Positions 24,162 through 34,869 of a stretch of 64,000 bases of DNA are shown in pieces. The position numbers were made by a program, and so were the translations under genes. The notes beneath the pieces are model-generated. The model was given only the letters and a program-made list of their open reading frames with translations, was not told the origin of the DNA and searched no databases. The first letter of the stretch is position 1. Each line of letters begins with the position of its first letter. Source of the DNA: Patiria miniata (taxonomy: Eukaryota > Echinodermata > Asteroidea > Valvatida > Asterinidae); the NCBI RefSeq assembly GCF_015706575.1, contig NW_024037074.1, forward strand, positions 19,767,334 to 19,831,333, in the 5' to 3' direction.

Positions 24162-27100
24162 CTCCTCCTGGGCACTGCTAATTCCCAACGAGAAATCCTC
24201 ATCCTCTGCATTCAGTAACTCCTGCTGCTTCCTTTTGTATCTGAAGAAATGAATCAAACAGAGATCCTGATGATGCTGGATTTTTAAAAGCATTGAATTC
24301 AGTCAACCAATTTCAAATTTCTTCTATAACGTCACTTCATCAGAAGACATTTCTTTACCCAGGGTACACTGCCACTGGAACAAACTTTTGTCAGGGGGTG
24401 CTGGAATTTCTAAAGGACGGACAAAATTGATACCAAAGCGGAGCGCAAAGCCCTTACGTCGTGGCTTAATTTGGAATATGGATGCTCTGTGGTGCAATCT
24501 GAGGCGATTCCTGGCCACTTTCATTTGACTGTTTTAGCAAAAAAAATTTGAGATTATAAAGACAATTTATTTTATTATTTTGTTTAGAACATACTGTTGC
24601 TCTTAAAACGTTTAACTGTACTGAAAAGTGGAGAACCCTGTATTTTTATCTCCATTTTTGGCTCCATTTAATTGTGGAAAAAGAATTGTATCATTACGCA
24701 TGACATCGTATGTAAATATTATTGTTGCAAGGCTGCTTTTTTACATTTAGTAAATTCTGTCGTGTATGTTTTGTTTTATTTTCCGAGCCCTTACGGCGTG
24801 GGGCCACAGGGCCAGGGGCCCGCTTTAAGGCCCGAGAAAATGTTGGATTCTGGATGCACTGTGATGAAATATACTGGTAGTATACTGAAGCTTATAAAAC
24901 CCAAAAGGATTTTTTTTTGGTTTAAGTTAAAACAAATGGTTCCACTGGAAGCAGATTAATTTCTGTTCATAAATATATTCACATAGTTATATTTGCAGTG
25001 TTATTTGTTTGTTACAGGGAATGGCATATATAAAAGACTAAAAGACCAAATGTATCTTCATGTTTATGATCGGTAGATGGCAAGTTTGGGGCTACTGTAT
25101 ATAGGCACTAATTTATCGGTCTACAGAGTTTTACCCTACAGAGGGTAAAATAGTTTTTTTTTCTATTAAAACAAAACTACACTGGAATTGGCGTAAAGCA
25201 TGACTGGTTTCAATTAACCTTGCCAATTGTTAATGTTGAGTACAGAATGCCTGCAACGTCAATGAAACTTTTAAATGAAAAGAAAAACCTTCAGGAGAAA
25301 GGTATGAACATTTGCCCCTATTGAAAAATCGAATGACAAAAAAAAATCCTGACAAGCATAATCAACTTTGCCACCATCGTCATGGCCGAGGTTATTGCTT
25401 TCGGGTCAAAGCTTCCATCATGGCATGCATGGCGGAAACATCGTAGACATGTCATGAATTTAGATACCTTGAGGGAAATATCGATTCTGCACTGCCTGAA
25501 GATTTAGAAAATACTTCCTCTTGATATTTTACAGTGTTTGTGCTAGACTTTCGAAGCGCCGCGCTTACCCGCTGGAACACATTTTTGCCCGGGAGTAGGG
25601 GGTGCTGGAATATGCCCCCAATCCAAATAGTTGGGGGGCGCTGCAGCACCCACAGCACCCCCCATTCCCGCGGACTTGCCAGGGTATGACTACGAAACAG
25701 ACTACGAAAATTACTACTTACAACCACAAGTACATTGGAAATATTTCCACAAATACAGCTATGTACTGTACAAATACATGGAAACAAGTTCATTTTTAAC
25801 ATTAAAGTACAGGAATGAATTGCTGACAATGGGATGGGTGAAAACCATGGGAGGGAAACCCCTTTTGACTTGAGTTGCTCCACAAATGTTTTTAAAATAC
25901 TGCAAGTTAAACTTGCGCGATCCCCCTGGCATCCTGGCAGTTTGTATACATGTACAGGCAGTTTAAGGACAATTTTCAGTGACGGCCTTGATTCCATATG
26001 GCAGGTACCAGTTCTCAGTTGAATGGGGAGTTTGGGTAAGAAACTGGACTAACATATGCTAGGGTCATTAGTAATACTAAGCTGAGCTCTCCAGAGACCT
26101 CATAAATATCCATATTGGAAAGGATTGTTTTGATGTCGGCCTTCTCTCCAAAGACCACCTTTCGAATTCGGTTGAGATTGATGACTGAACTTAACAGTGA
26201 AATGGAACACACACACGCACATACACGCAAACGTGTGTTCACCGTCGATCGTGGACGTCCTATTGTCCCTCTTTTGTTTGTACTCAAATTTTATAGGAAG
26301 ACTCCCATAGGTTTTCTACACGACCTAATCGCGGACGACGTATGCTGGGAATCGTGGACGATATTGTTCTCTTTTGTTTTCTGGTATTTCTCGTCCACGG
26401 TTTGAAAAGATGATACACACCAACATACAGAAGGAATACGAGATCGTAATATCCCCCTGTCTGGCTTGAAAGCCAGGAGGATAAATATTGGTTCAATGCG
26501 ACGCGGGAACCCCATTTTGAAACAGGCTTTTGTCAGTCACTGGAAAGAAACACACTTACTCCTCGCTGTCGGGGTTTAATTCAGGATTGCCACACTGTTC
26601 GAGTTTCTTCTCCAGAGATCTGACCACTTCAATGTCCAGCGGCGGGATGTTGTTGACCATGGATCGAATTCCTGGTGGACAAAAATGCATATAGAAGATA
26701 TGAACTCAATGAATAAATCAAATCAATCCTTTTCCCCTAAAAGAAAGGAAAGGGATTGGGCTACAAAAACAATATCTGTGTAAGAGCACAACTGATCATA
26801 TTCAAGTGTGTGTTTGGATTAGTTGTTTGTAATTAATTAAAAAATGACAATGTCATTTTTTTCCACACAATTGACAAGATCAACAACTCAGTATATCTAA
26901 AAACAAGAGTATAAACTTGAACTGTTTTCCATTGGTTTTGTTTTCATCTGCAACAATCTGCTCTTGTCAAAGTAGACCAAAGTCACAAAATTCACAAATG
27001 AGATAAAAACACACGGCTAGAATGTTCTCATCATGGAATGTGATCCTCTTGAAAATGGGTCATTCTATGAATTAATCGTCCAAAACCATGGAAACCATGT

Positions 27101-30100
27101 AAACCTACTCTTGATGGTGCTGACAAGTTCTCGTAGTTCCTTCTTGTCTGTGCTGCTGAGAAGGCACTCTGTCACGTACCTTTGTAGACAAAATAAAAGA
27201 AATGTGTTTGTAAATGTTACTTGTATGTGCTCCGTGCACAAGTACCCCATCAACGGCCAGAAAAGGAGAGTTGGGGGCGACCTAGACTGGTTCCCGGTCC
27301 ATCCACTGCGTATTTCGAATGATCCAAAGTAATGGGGGGGGGGGGGGTTACTCTGGGAGACTATCGCAAGTTTAATTTGAACATATTCGAACGACAACGC
27401 CTGACGTTCACGCAAAGACGGTCTGGCTAATAGCTTTGGCACATTCAGGAAGTCGTGCGTACTTCAGGCGCGAACACACTGTGTGTTCCATCCACGGGGC
27501 TCTCAAATGTGGTAAAAACACGCCCTCTTTTGTTGGCCCACGAAGCCCATATGCTTGACAGGCTCCATTTGGATCATCCATACCTGTTGTCTTCAAAAAT
27601 GTGGGAGGTCTGAGTTGATTCTTTTGGTGGTAGATTGAAATTATCAAAGAGTTCCGAGTTGACTTAAATGACCATTTTGCAAAAAAATAAAAACTCACTT
27701 GTCAATGTTGACTTGTTGCTTTGCTGCACTTGTCACTAAGGCTGTTAAAGCAATCTGTAAAATACATCAAAACAATATTAACACGACTTACATTAAAATG
27801 ACAATTTAAATTACGGCATTAAGGTTCGGGGTAAAAGCATGAGTGGGCAACATTCGCAAGCAGGCCACACTGTGTTGGAAGGCGGCCAGGAATGCTTGTC
27901 CAGTCAGCTGGCCGCCACCAAATCAAAGTTGGGGGGAGGGGCTGGATACCATCTGACTAAATGCGAGTGTTGGGCTATCACTCCATCACTCAGAAATGCA
28001 CTTGCGCGATCAATCGGCGATGTAGGAAATCTCAGACTGTACTTTTTTTTTTTTTTCAAAACAATCCTCCAGAGTCGTGGATTAGAAAGAACAGGTGATC
28101 AATTGATGGCGGACCAATCAAAAGATGTCGGCAGCATTGACTGACAGTGCAGCGCGATTGACCTATTGCGCAGATTCACTGATCGTTCCTTCAAAGCTGA
28201 CAATATGCTATTCGTTTTCACTTCTTAAATATTGGTTACAAGTGGTTGCGAGAATGAATCTAGTGGCGATTGTGAGGAGCTGATGATGCTGTCATTTCTT
28301 TAAGAAAAAAATCAAAATATCTTCCGGGGGGGGGGGGGGGGGAAGGGGTAGGGTGCTACGGTTGGGGTTGGGGTGGGGGTGGGGTAAGTTTCTCTCTACC
28401 CCTGCTGGATGCGCCACTCACCTGGGATGGAGTATATAGGAGGCAGACGTTACTAGCGAAGGACCTCTGCAGGAACTCATCCGCTGGTTTCCTTAACTGC
28501 TCTGGATTACTCAACGATGTGAAACGGGTCTGAGAGAAGATAATCAGTTAAAAAAAAACACCTGAGATTGATATAAACCGGGATTCCTAGGTGGATACAG
28601 ACTGATTTCAAACACCGGTAGGTCCAGCGGAAATTGATTTTCTCAGTAGGCCTGTGCACTTGCGAATACTTTAGTACTCGATTATTCCAATTTGGACTTG
28701 ATCAAATATTCGTTCAATTTCAAAATTCACTGATCATGTTAAAGTGATCATGCACCAGCCTAAACCGTACGTAAATCAGGATTTGCATGCACCTGTACTT
28801 GTCGAAAAATTGACTAAGAGCTTATTAAAAAAATAATTAAGAACAAATTTGATCGATTTTAAAGAAGAAATTTGAGCTACATGTAGAAACATTCATCATT
28901 GAAGTTCTCAAACCACGTGCGATAATGGTCAACAAAAGTGTAGAATTTGAGAAACAATAAAAACCGCATAACTTAAATGTTTTATCATCTCCTTGAGATG
29001 GCTCACATTTCTTGAATTTTGGAATAAAAAAAAAATAATGCTATTTGGTATTTGGTTCAGAAAGAATATTGGAATTTTCAGTACAGCCATGTTGCACATT
29101 TTAATGGTTGAAACTGAATTCACAATTTTCTGAAATGAAAATGGACAGCTTTGAAATAGAAATTCATTGGCCCTAATTATAGCACTACCTTGATGTCTAT
29201 GAGAAACCCTTCAAGCGGTCGGAGGGGATTGTGCACAGTCAGATGGAAGTCCAACTCCTGCATCACCAGCAGTTCGTGGACCAAGATCAGCTCTGCCGCC
29301 CTCTCTTGGTCAGCCGTGAGATTAGCACAGAATTGGGTGATTGACACGTTGAACTCCTCCACTTTACACGCCAGATACACGCAGGTCAACCTAGCGCCCA
29401 AGGCGAACGGAAAGACAATGAAAAAGTAGACATAGGACCTTAAAATATGCACATTTGGGATGGCGTCACATGACCAGTGATGGCATAATCGTGACGTCTT
29501 CGTGGATCATCTTTGCTATATGGTCTTCGCCTATGTTAACAATTCTAACTCCCTAGGCATTTTCGCTAGGATGCAACCTTGATCCTGCAAAATCCTCCAA
29601 CTGTCTCTATGTAAAAAATGCATACAGCCTCAATCCTCCAAAACCATCCGTATTTCTTGAATGTGGTCCTTGGAGAGATGACCACTGCCTCAATCCTGCA
29701 AAATCCTTCAGCAATCATTGTCAGTATGTGGAGGCAGAGCCAGTGACATCCTGGAGCAGTGTGGAGGATTTCAAGTATAATCTAGGCCGAAATTTACTCA
29801 CATGATGAACTTGGGATGGTAGTCCATGACAGTGTTGCGCAGATAAAACCTCTTGAAGTAAGCACATGCCGTTCCCTAGACAAGAAATACCACATAAAGT
29901 TCATTTCTAAGCCACATGAAAACAACTTGGAAATGTGACGTACATGTGGTGCAGATTTCTGGTGATTCTAGATTGTGCATTTAGACGCCATGTCTAAATG
30001 CAAATGTGCCAAACATGGAACTAACAAGTCAATTTGAACAAACACACTTTGCAAACAATTAAACAGAGTTATTATGGAATGCATTGTGACACCACCCCCC

Positions 30101-31615
30101 CCCACCCCCCCCGGAGGTAAAAAAACCCCTGCCTTCGCAATTCATTCTTCTGTGAAGCAGAACACATACATGTACAAACAACCACGAAACAGAAAAAAAT
30201 ACACTGTATCTTGCTTGCTACGGTTTAATTTTGTTTTGTACCTACCATAGATTTTCATATCTGAAGCCAACACAGAAACACAGTTCTCTAAAACTCAATT
30301 CCTTTCATCTCCACTTGACTATCTGGACAGTTTTAATTTGGCAACATACTGTACCTTGACAGCGGGTGGCATGGGAGGTTCAAATCTCCGACAGAAGTCT
30401 CTTAGAAGATGCTCATAATGACGACACAAGACGTGCTCCTCGTCTGCCGACAAGAAGAAAGAAGTGACATCTTGCCCCTATACCAAGAAAATCACAAAGT
30501 GGTCATTAGAATAAAGGGAAGTCCAACTGCATGCATGTACATGTACATTCTTTCCCAATGTGTTAAATAGTATTTTCTTCCCGGCCACAGTGGAGTAAAG
30601 GTAAAGATCCCGTAGCAATTACTGGCCGTAGGGGCAGTGGGATGTTAGAGGTCCACTGTGTCTTGGGCGTGGCATATGAGTGGCGGTGCCCAGTCCTCTC
30701 CTCTCGCCGTCTTACCTTCCCTGAACGAATCAGGTACCCATTTTACTGTTGGGTCGTCGGAGAGAGTTTTCCAGTTTTTGGTCGGAATGGGATTCGAGCC
30801 GCCAACCTTCCACTCCGTAGCTCCACGCTCTAACCGCTCGGCTACGAGGCCCCTCTGGCTACGAGGCCCTCTCACAGTGGAGTCCATCCTGCTATATGGG
30901 TGCGAGTACTGGCCCAAACCCGACCCTAGGCTATTGTAACGGCGGTGCCGGGCCGCCGGCAGAGGGCGCCAGCACGGACCCACGGTGCAACCGTAGCGTT
31001 GGGACCCCTGCTGCTGGGCCAGGGAGACCCGTTGCCAGACTGCGCCGACTCAGTAGTGTGACTTTTGTATAGCGTTCCTTTTTGTTGTGAGTTGTATAAA
31101 GTGAGAGCCTCGTGTAAAGAAAGTGGCAAGAATAAATGGCCGGAGAGCCCCGAAACCCTGAAGAATAGTGTCTGTGGTTTCCTTCGTCTGGCGTGTGAGA
31201 ACCCTAGATTCGTTCTACGTTACACTATTCTGGTGCCACACCACAATGTTGAGGATGGTGCTCAACATGGACATGTCCAACAATTAACAAAGCCTTCCAC
31301 TACATACCACCGCGGATCTCACAAAAGATCGCGTACAGGCGGATGGGCCTGGCAGGACACTGCCGCACGCATTCTGAGCTGCCGGCAAGTCGTCTTGTGC
31401 TGTGGGAAGGACTCATGGGGCAAAAATGAGGGGAGGACAGAGGACGTGCTATGTCGGTGTCCTGAAAAGGGATGCTGGGGTGAAGACCATTTTTATACCT
31501 TCGTCTTCTTCTTGTGTTGCTCAATGTATCGACCATTTGCCTCTGTCCTCAGCACATCGATGTCTTTCTCACTGGTGAATGTCCAGAACTGTTTCTGTGA
31601 GCTGCTTTGGAACAT
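24162..31615 (-). CDS. CCNH: Cyclin H (3' end not located)
   Basis: Nine exons join in phase: 31615-31499, 30477-30355, 29875-29802, 29390-29189, 28529-28422, 27754-27699, 27179-27109, 26671-26560 and 24240 to about 24162. They give at least 314 residues, against about 323 for vertebrate cyclin H. The product is the regulatory subunit of the CDK-activating kinase (with CDK7 and MAT1), which is part of TFIIH, and acts in the nucleus. The N-terminus [16 protein letters not shown] matches the family's start. The first cyclin box includes [12 protein letters not shown] (about 83-94) and [15 protein letters not shown] (about 106-120), followed by [16 protein letters not shown] ending at 172. The second cyclin fold covers LLYTPSQIALTAL (about 202-214). 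The charged tail has [16 protein letters not shown] near 289-304. The exon 9 donor is ambiguous (24162 or a few bases on). The usual acidic C-terminal residues and the stop were not found. Confidence 0.93.
25452..25997 (-). other. Unassigned open frame inside CCNH intron 8
   Basis: An open frame of 181 codons starts with Met and has no recognisable domain. Its region overlaps a GC-rich stretch near 25580-25690 with repeated CAGCACCCC-like words, so it probably reflects repeat sequence. I do not regard it as a gene. It lies between CCNH exons 8 and 9. Confidence 0.2.
29570..29770. repeat. Degenerate ATCCTCCAAAATCC-type repeat in CCNH intron 3
   Basis: Several irregular units of the form AATCCTGCAAAATCCT(C)CA are scattered through the stretch. 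They are the reverse complement of the GAGGATTTTGGAGGATT units found at 43745-44150 and are also related to 44775-44835, so the motif appears in introns of two neighbouring genes. Confidence 0.65.
30610..30870 (-). mobile_element. tRNA-derived SINE
   Basis: Read on the minus strand, TAGCCGAGCGGTTAGAGCG resembles an RNA polymerase III A box and GGCTCGAATCC a B box, about 35-40 nt apart as in tRNA genes. A tRNA-unrelated body follows (CCGACGACCC... to about 30610). It lies in intron 1 of CCNH, beside a retrotransposon remnant. Its ends are approximate. Confidence 0.75.
30868..31490 (+). pseudogene. Degraded non-LTR retrotransposon RT fragment, split by a solo LTR
   Basis: On the plus strand, the segment left of the LTR encodes ILLYGCEYW, and the segment right of it encodes TTMLRMVLN and, further on with stops, a GLAGHC-like region. 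These are the usual landmarks of the C-terminal end of non-LTR reverse transcriptases. Stops and frame breaks show the element is dead. The solo LTR at 30935-31224 interrupts it. It lies in intron 1 of CCNH, and the right end approaches CCNH exon 1. Confidence 0.7.
30935..31224 (+). mobile_element. Solo LTR (290 bp), Ty3/gypsy-like
   Basis: The unit begins TGTAAC and ends GTTACA, a perfect 6-bp inverted terminus of the TG...CA type, and is flanked by a 4-bp target duplication CTAT (30931-30934 and 31225-31228). A TATAAA (about 31094) and an AATAAA (about 31131) lie inside, in the order expected of an LTR read on the plus strand. No internal gag/pol follows, so the copy is a solo LTR left by recombination. 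The superfamily is inferred only from duplication length and size. Confidence 0.8.
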
Positions 31616-32981
31616 TGCGCATCAGCTCTAGGCCCAACTCGTATCTAAACAAAGTAATAATATATTTAAAACAAACATATAAGAAACCTGTGCAAGATAA
31701 TTTTTGATAAATGTGCTCAAAAATCAGTGGAACGTTGAGGGACAAACAGATTGATTATCGAGGCCTCGTGATTGGCCCGTCTGACCCCGCCCGCAATATG
31801 CACTATAAAGATGGTACATGTATCTGTGGTCTGGTCGGTTCCCAGACCAAAACTCAAGACTCTGACGTCATGCCAACAATGCGCTTTGTGTGCGACGTGC
31901 ACGTTCAATTAAAACTCAAACTGTAGCTTCAGTTCAGAAAGGAGACTGTTTTCATCATTTTTTTGCATCATCGGGATCGATTCAAATTTCAATCCTTTTT
32001 ATAGCGAAATGAATGTATGTCAAGAAGTACTTGGCATAGTCTTGGGGTACAAATATACAGCGGTCGTTCCAAAACTCATTTTCATATTATTCCCAGAGTA
32101 ATGAGTATACAGCATGTTCGCGTTGATATTACGTGTAAGACCCATACCCCTGGTATACTCGGTCGTGTCCAATGTTCTGGTTATATTTTTCATCTTTTTT
32201 TCTGGAACGTTTTGACATTAGGTTGGTTTCCTTTCAACCAGATGTTTGAAATGGGATGACAGACCAACACGTACACATTAACAATTCGTGGATTTCAGGA
32301 CGCAGTACCCCCCTTTTTTTAATGAGATATCGCCGAGTCTAGCCACTCGTAGTCACCCTCTGCATGCTCTGTGCGCTCTGCTCTGACCCCGCGCTGCAGC
32401 GTAGCAGAGGGCGCTGTACAAAAAATGCGGGACCGGTTATCAATCAGTCATGATTAAAAATAAATCAAATACTTCGGAAAATAAAAAAGCCACAACGAAA
32501 CCAACTTACCAAGGGCAGCCTTGCACATAAATAAACGGAACGGATGGTCGATGTGATTGTTTAATTTTCTTACACAGGCAATTTTCATCGTATCTTCTTG
32601 GGTCCCAACATTTAAAATGCACACCATACGTGAAGATCCATACCTAGACTTCGCATGGTGATCCCAACACTTTGTATTCCGACAGGCAGGCATCCGACTA
32701 GATCAAATGGCATAGCCTAAAATATAGAGGGCGCTATATAACTTACACAGTTTTCACAGTTGACCGAGTACTCGCTAAATCGTAGTTGCAGACTACACCA
32801 GTAAATAGATAATTACGCATACTTCCCGAAATTATAAAACAATTCGCTGACAATTCTCAAAGTGTTTAAACACACATTAAATGAAAGCTTATTTCATCAT
32901 CTTTTCATTTTCCGGTCAAATTTTTTTGGGCCTAACCCAAGACTTTTGCGAGAAAATTCCGTCCAAAGAGGATCACCCCTA

Positions 32982-33836
32982 CAGGGTGAGTCAAAAAAGC
33001 GGAACCCAAACCCCCAAAATTATATTTCATATTAAAAAAAATATGTAGCACCAAACATAATAATGACTGGAAAGCCAATTTCATTAGCTGCTTTTCGATG
33101 AAAAAAAATACTGAAATTGCTCAATCCGTTCAAAGAATATCGGCATTTAAACGCAATTACCCTAAAACCTGTTTCGTCCCAAAAAACAGGTTTTAGGGTA
33201 TTGTTTGGAACAACAAAGAAAATGACACAGAATACTGTTCATATCCGACAATTATTAACACTAGATTACAGAATGGTGTACCGTATTTTGAACAGGCAGA
33301 CATTATATCCAGTATAATTTTTTTGGGGTGACACAGCAGGGGAGGGGGGGGGGGGGGTTCCGACTTATTTTTTAGGAATTAGTGTGGACATTTTTTTTTT
33401 TGGACAGAGCTGGGGGGGGGGGGGGGTTTGACCCCCCAAACCCCCCCTCTGGATTCGCGCCTGTGTAGTGCACAATATCTTTATTAACAACCCTGTTTAG
33501 GCAAACAATATTGATAGAATCCACTTAAAAAAAAAAGACAGGCCTTCAAAAGGACTTTATTGAATATTTTTAACTTTTAAACTGAGGTTTTATCGCTGGT
33601 GATGTTTGAAGACGGCGATTCTCAAAATCGCATTTTTGGGACGAAAGAGGTTTTAGGGTCATTTCGTTTAAATGGTGATGTTCTTCGAACGGATTGAGCA
33701 ATTTCAGTAATTGTTTCATCAAAAAGTAGCTTATGAAATTGGTTCCAGTCATTATTATGTTTGGTGCTACATGTTTTTTAAATACTAAATATCATGATTT
33801 TTGGGGTTTGGGTTCCGCTTTTTTTGACTCAACCTG
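32982..33836. mobile_element. Mariner/Tc1-like non-autonomous element with long inverted ends
   Basis: The ends CAGGGTGAGTCAAAAAAGC and its imperfect reverse complement GCTTTTTTTGACTCAACCTG are flanked by TA at 32980-32981 and 33837-33838, as in mariner/Tc1 insertions. The inverted similarity continues inward for about 190 bp, including TTGCTCAATCCGTTC on one side and its complement on the other. No transposase frame is present. Poly-G tracts inside (33345-33425) suggest later nested insertions. An internal palindrome with arms TACCCTAAAACCTG lies at about 33159-33201. Confidence 0.85.
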
Positions 33837-34210
33837 TATCATGGTGCAAGTCGCCAGCTCCGGAACATTAGGGGGGGGGGGGGCATATAGTACCTACCTA
33901 CTAGGGGGCACACTACATACCAAAATACATAAAAACACATGTATGGTTTTTGCCGGGGGGGGGGGGCACCAGATTCCTAACGCCACTATTTTCTTTCCAG
34001 AAAACAAATTCATGCCACTGAAGAAAAGGTCGAAAATGTGGATTTGCAGCCGGGCCGAAATTGTGCTAGGACAAACTGAAACAAACCTAGGCCGGCATTC
34101 AAACATCAGTTACAAACATCACTAGCTTGTTCCTTTAATTCAGTTAAACTGTAAGTTAAATCCAAAATCAACAAAAAGGAATGAACACATTAACACACAC
34201 CAATCCTTAT

Positions 34211-34430
34211 CTGAATATTCATGGTTGTTTTCAGTCTCCTGAATATATTGTATTCTCACTGTTAACCTGTTAGATCTGTTTGTTAATGGTAAAACTTATG
34301 GAGACTATTGTCAACTTTAACCAAATTATTCATGGTTGTTTTCAGTCTCCTTGTATTCTCACTGTTAACTTCCTGTTAGATCTGTTTGGTAAAAGTTATG
34401 GAGACTGTTGTCATCTTTAACCAAATTAAG
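34211..34430. repeat. Two-copy direct repeat of about 110 bp
   Basis: ATTCATGGTTGTTTTCAGTC, followed by ATTCTCACTGTTAAC and GTTAGATCTGTTT, occurs twice in tandem (about 34216-34325 and 34326-34430) with small indels. It lies downstream of the FMC1 stop codon. No function is evident. Confidence 0.8.
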
Positions 34431-34869
34431 TCCATCACAAGTGTGGCCAACCGGTAAACTTTCCAAATTGCCAATTGTTGACTCATACTGTCAGTTGTAA
34501 GGGTTACGATTGCGAACTGGGTCATGGACAAATTACATTGTTAGTTTAAAGCACGGGAAAGTCACATATTGTGGAGTCTACTGCTATAGAAAACGTACAT
34601 TGTGATCCATGACTTCCATGTTCGGACCTCTGTAATTCACAAACACTCCTTAAGATTCTACCTTATTTCTGCTGTGTTCTGTGATATTATTTGGCATGTT
34701 TTACCACATCCACATCCAAGTACACTTATTAGTTAACGGGTCAATCACCATAATCTACAACACTTCACTACTTTTTTCCCTCCCTAATTACAGTATATAC
34801 AATCGTTAAAGTGTTTTTATACAAAGATAATGTGTTTAAGTATAATTAGTTAAGAAAAACATCCGAGAT

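Larger units (their letters stand above)
31616..34869. other. Intergenic region between CCNH and FMC1
   Basis: This is the upstream region of CCNH and the downstream region of FMC1. It contains a mariner-like MITE (32982-33836), a poly-G-rich segment (33860-33970) and a direct repeat (34211-34430). No exon was recognised. The CCNH promoter should be near 31620-31900, and no core element was convincing. Confidence 0.6.

Noticed and set aside
31065..31631. 188-codon plus-strand open frame
   Set aside because: It runs through the solo LTR, retrotransposon remnant and the antisense of CCNH exon 1, so it is not a gene.
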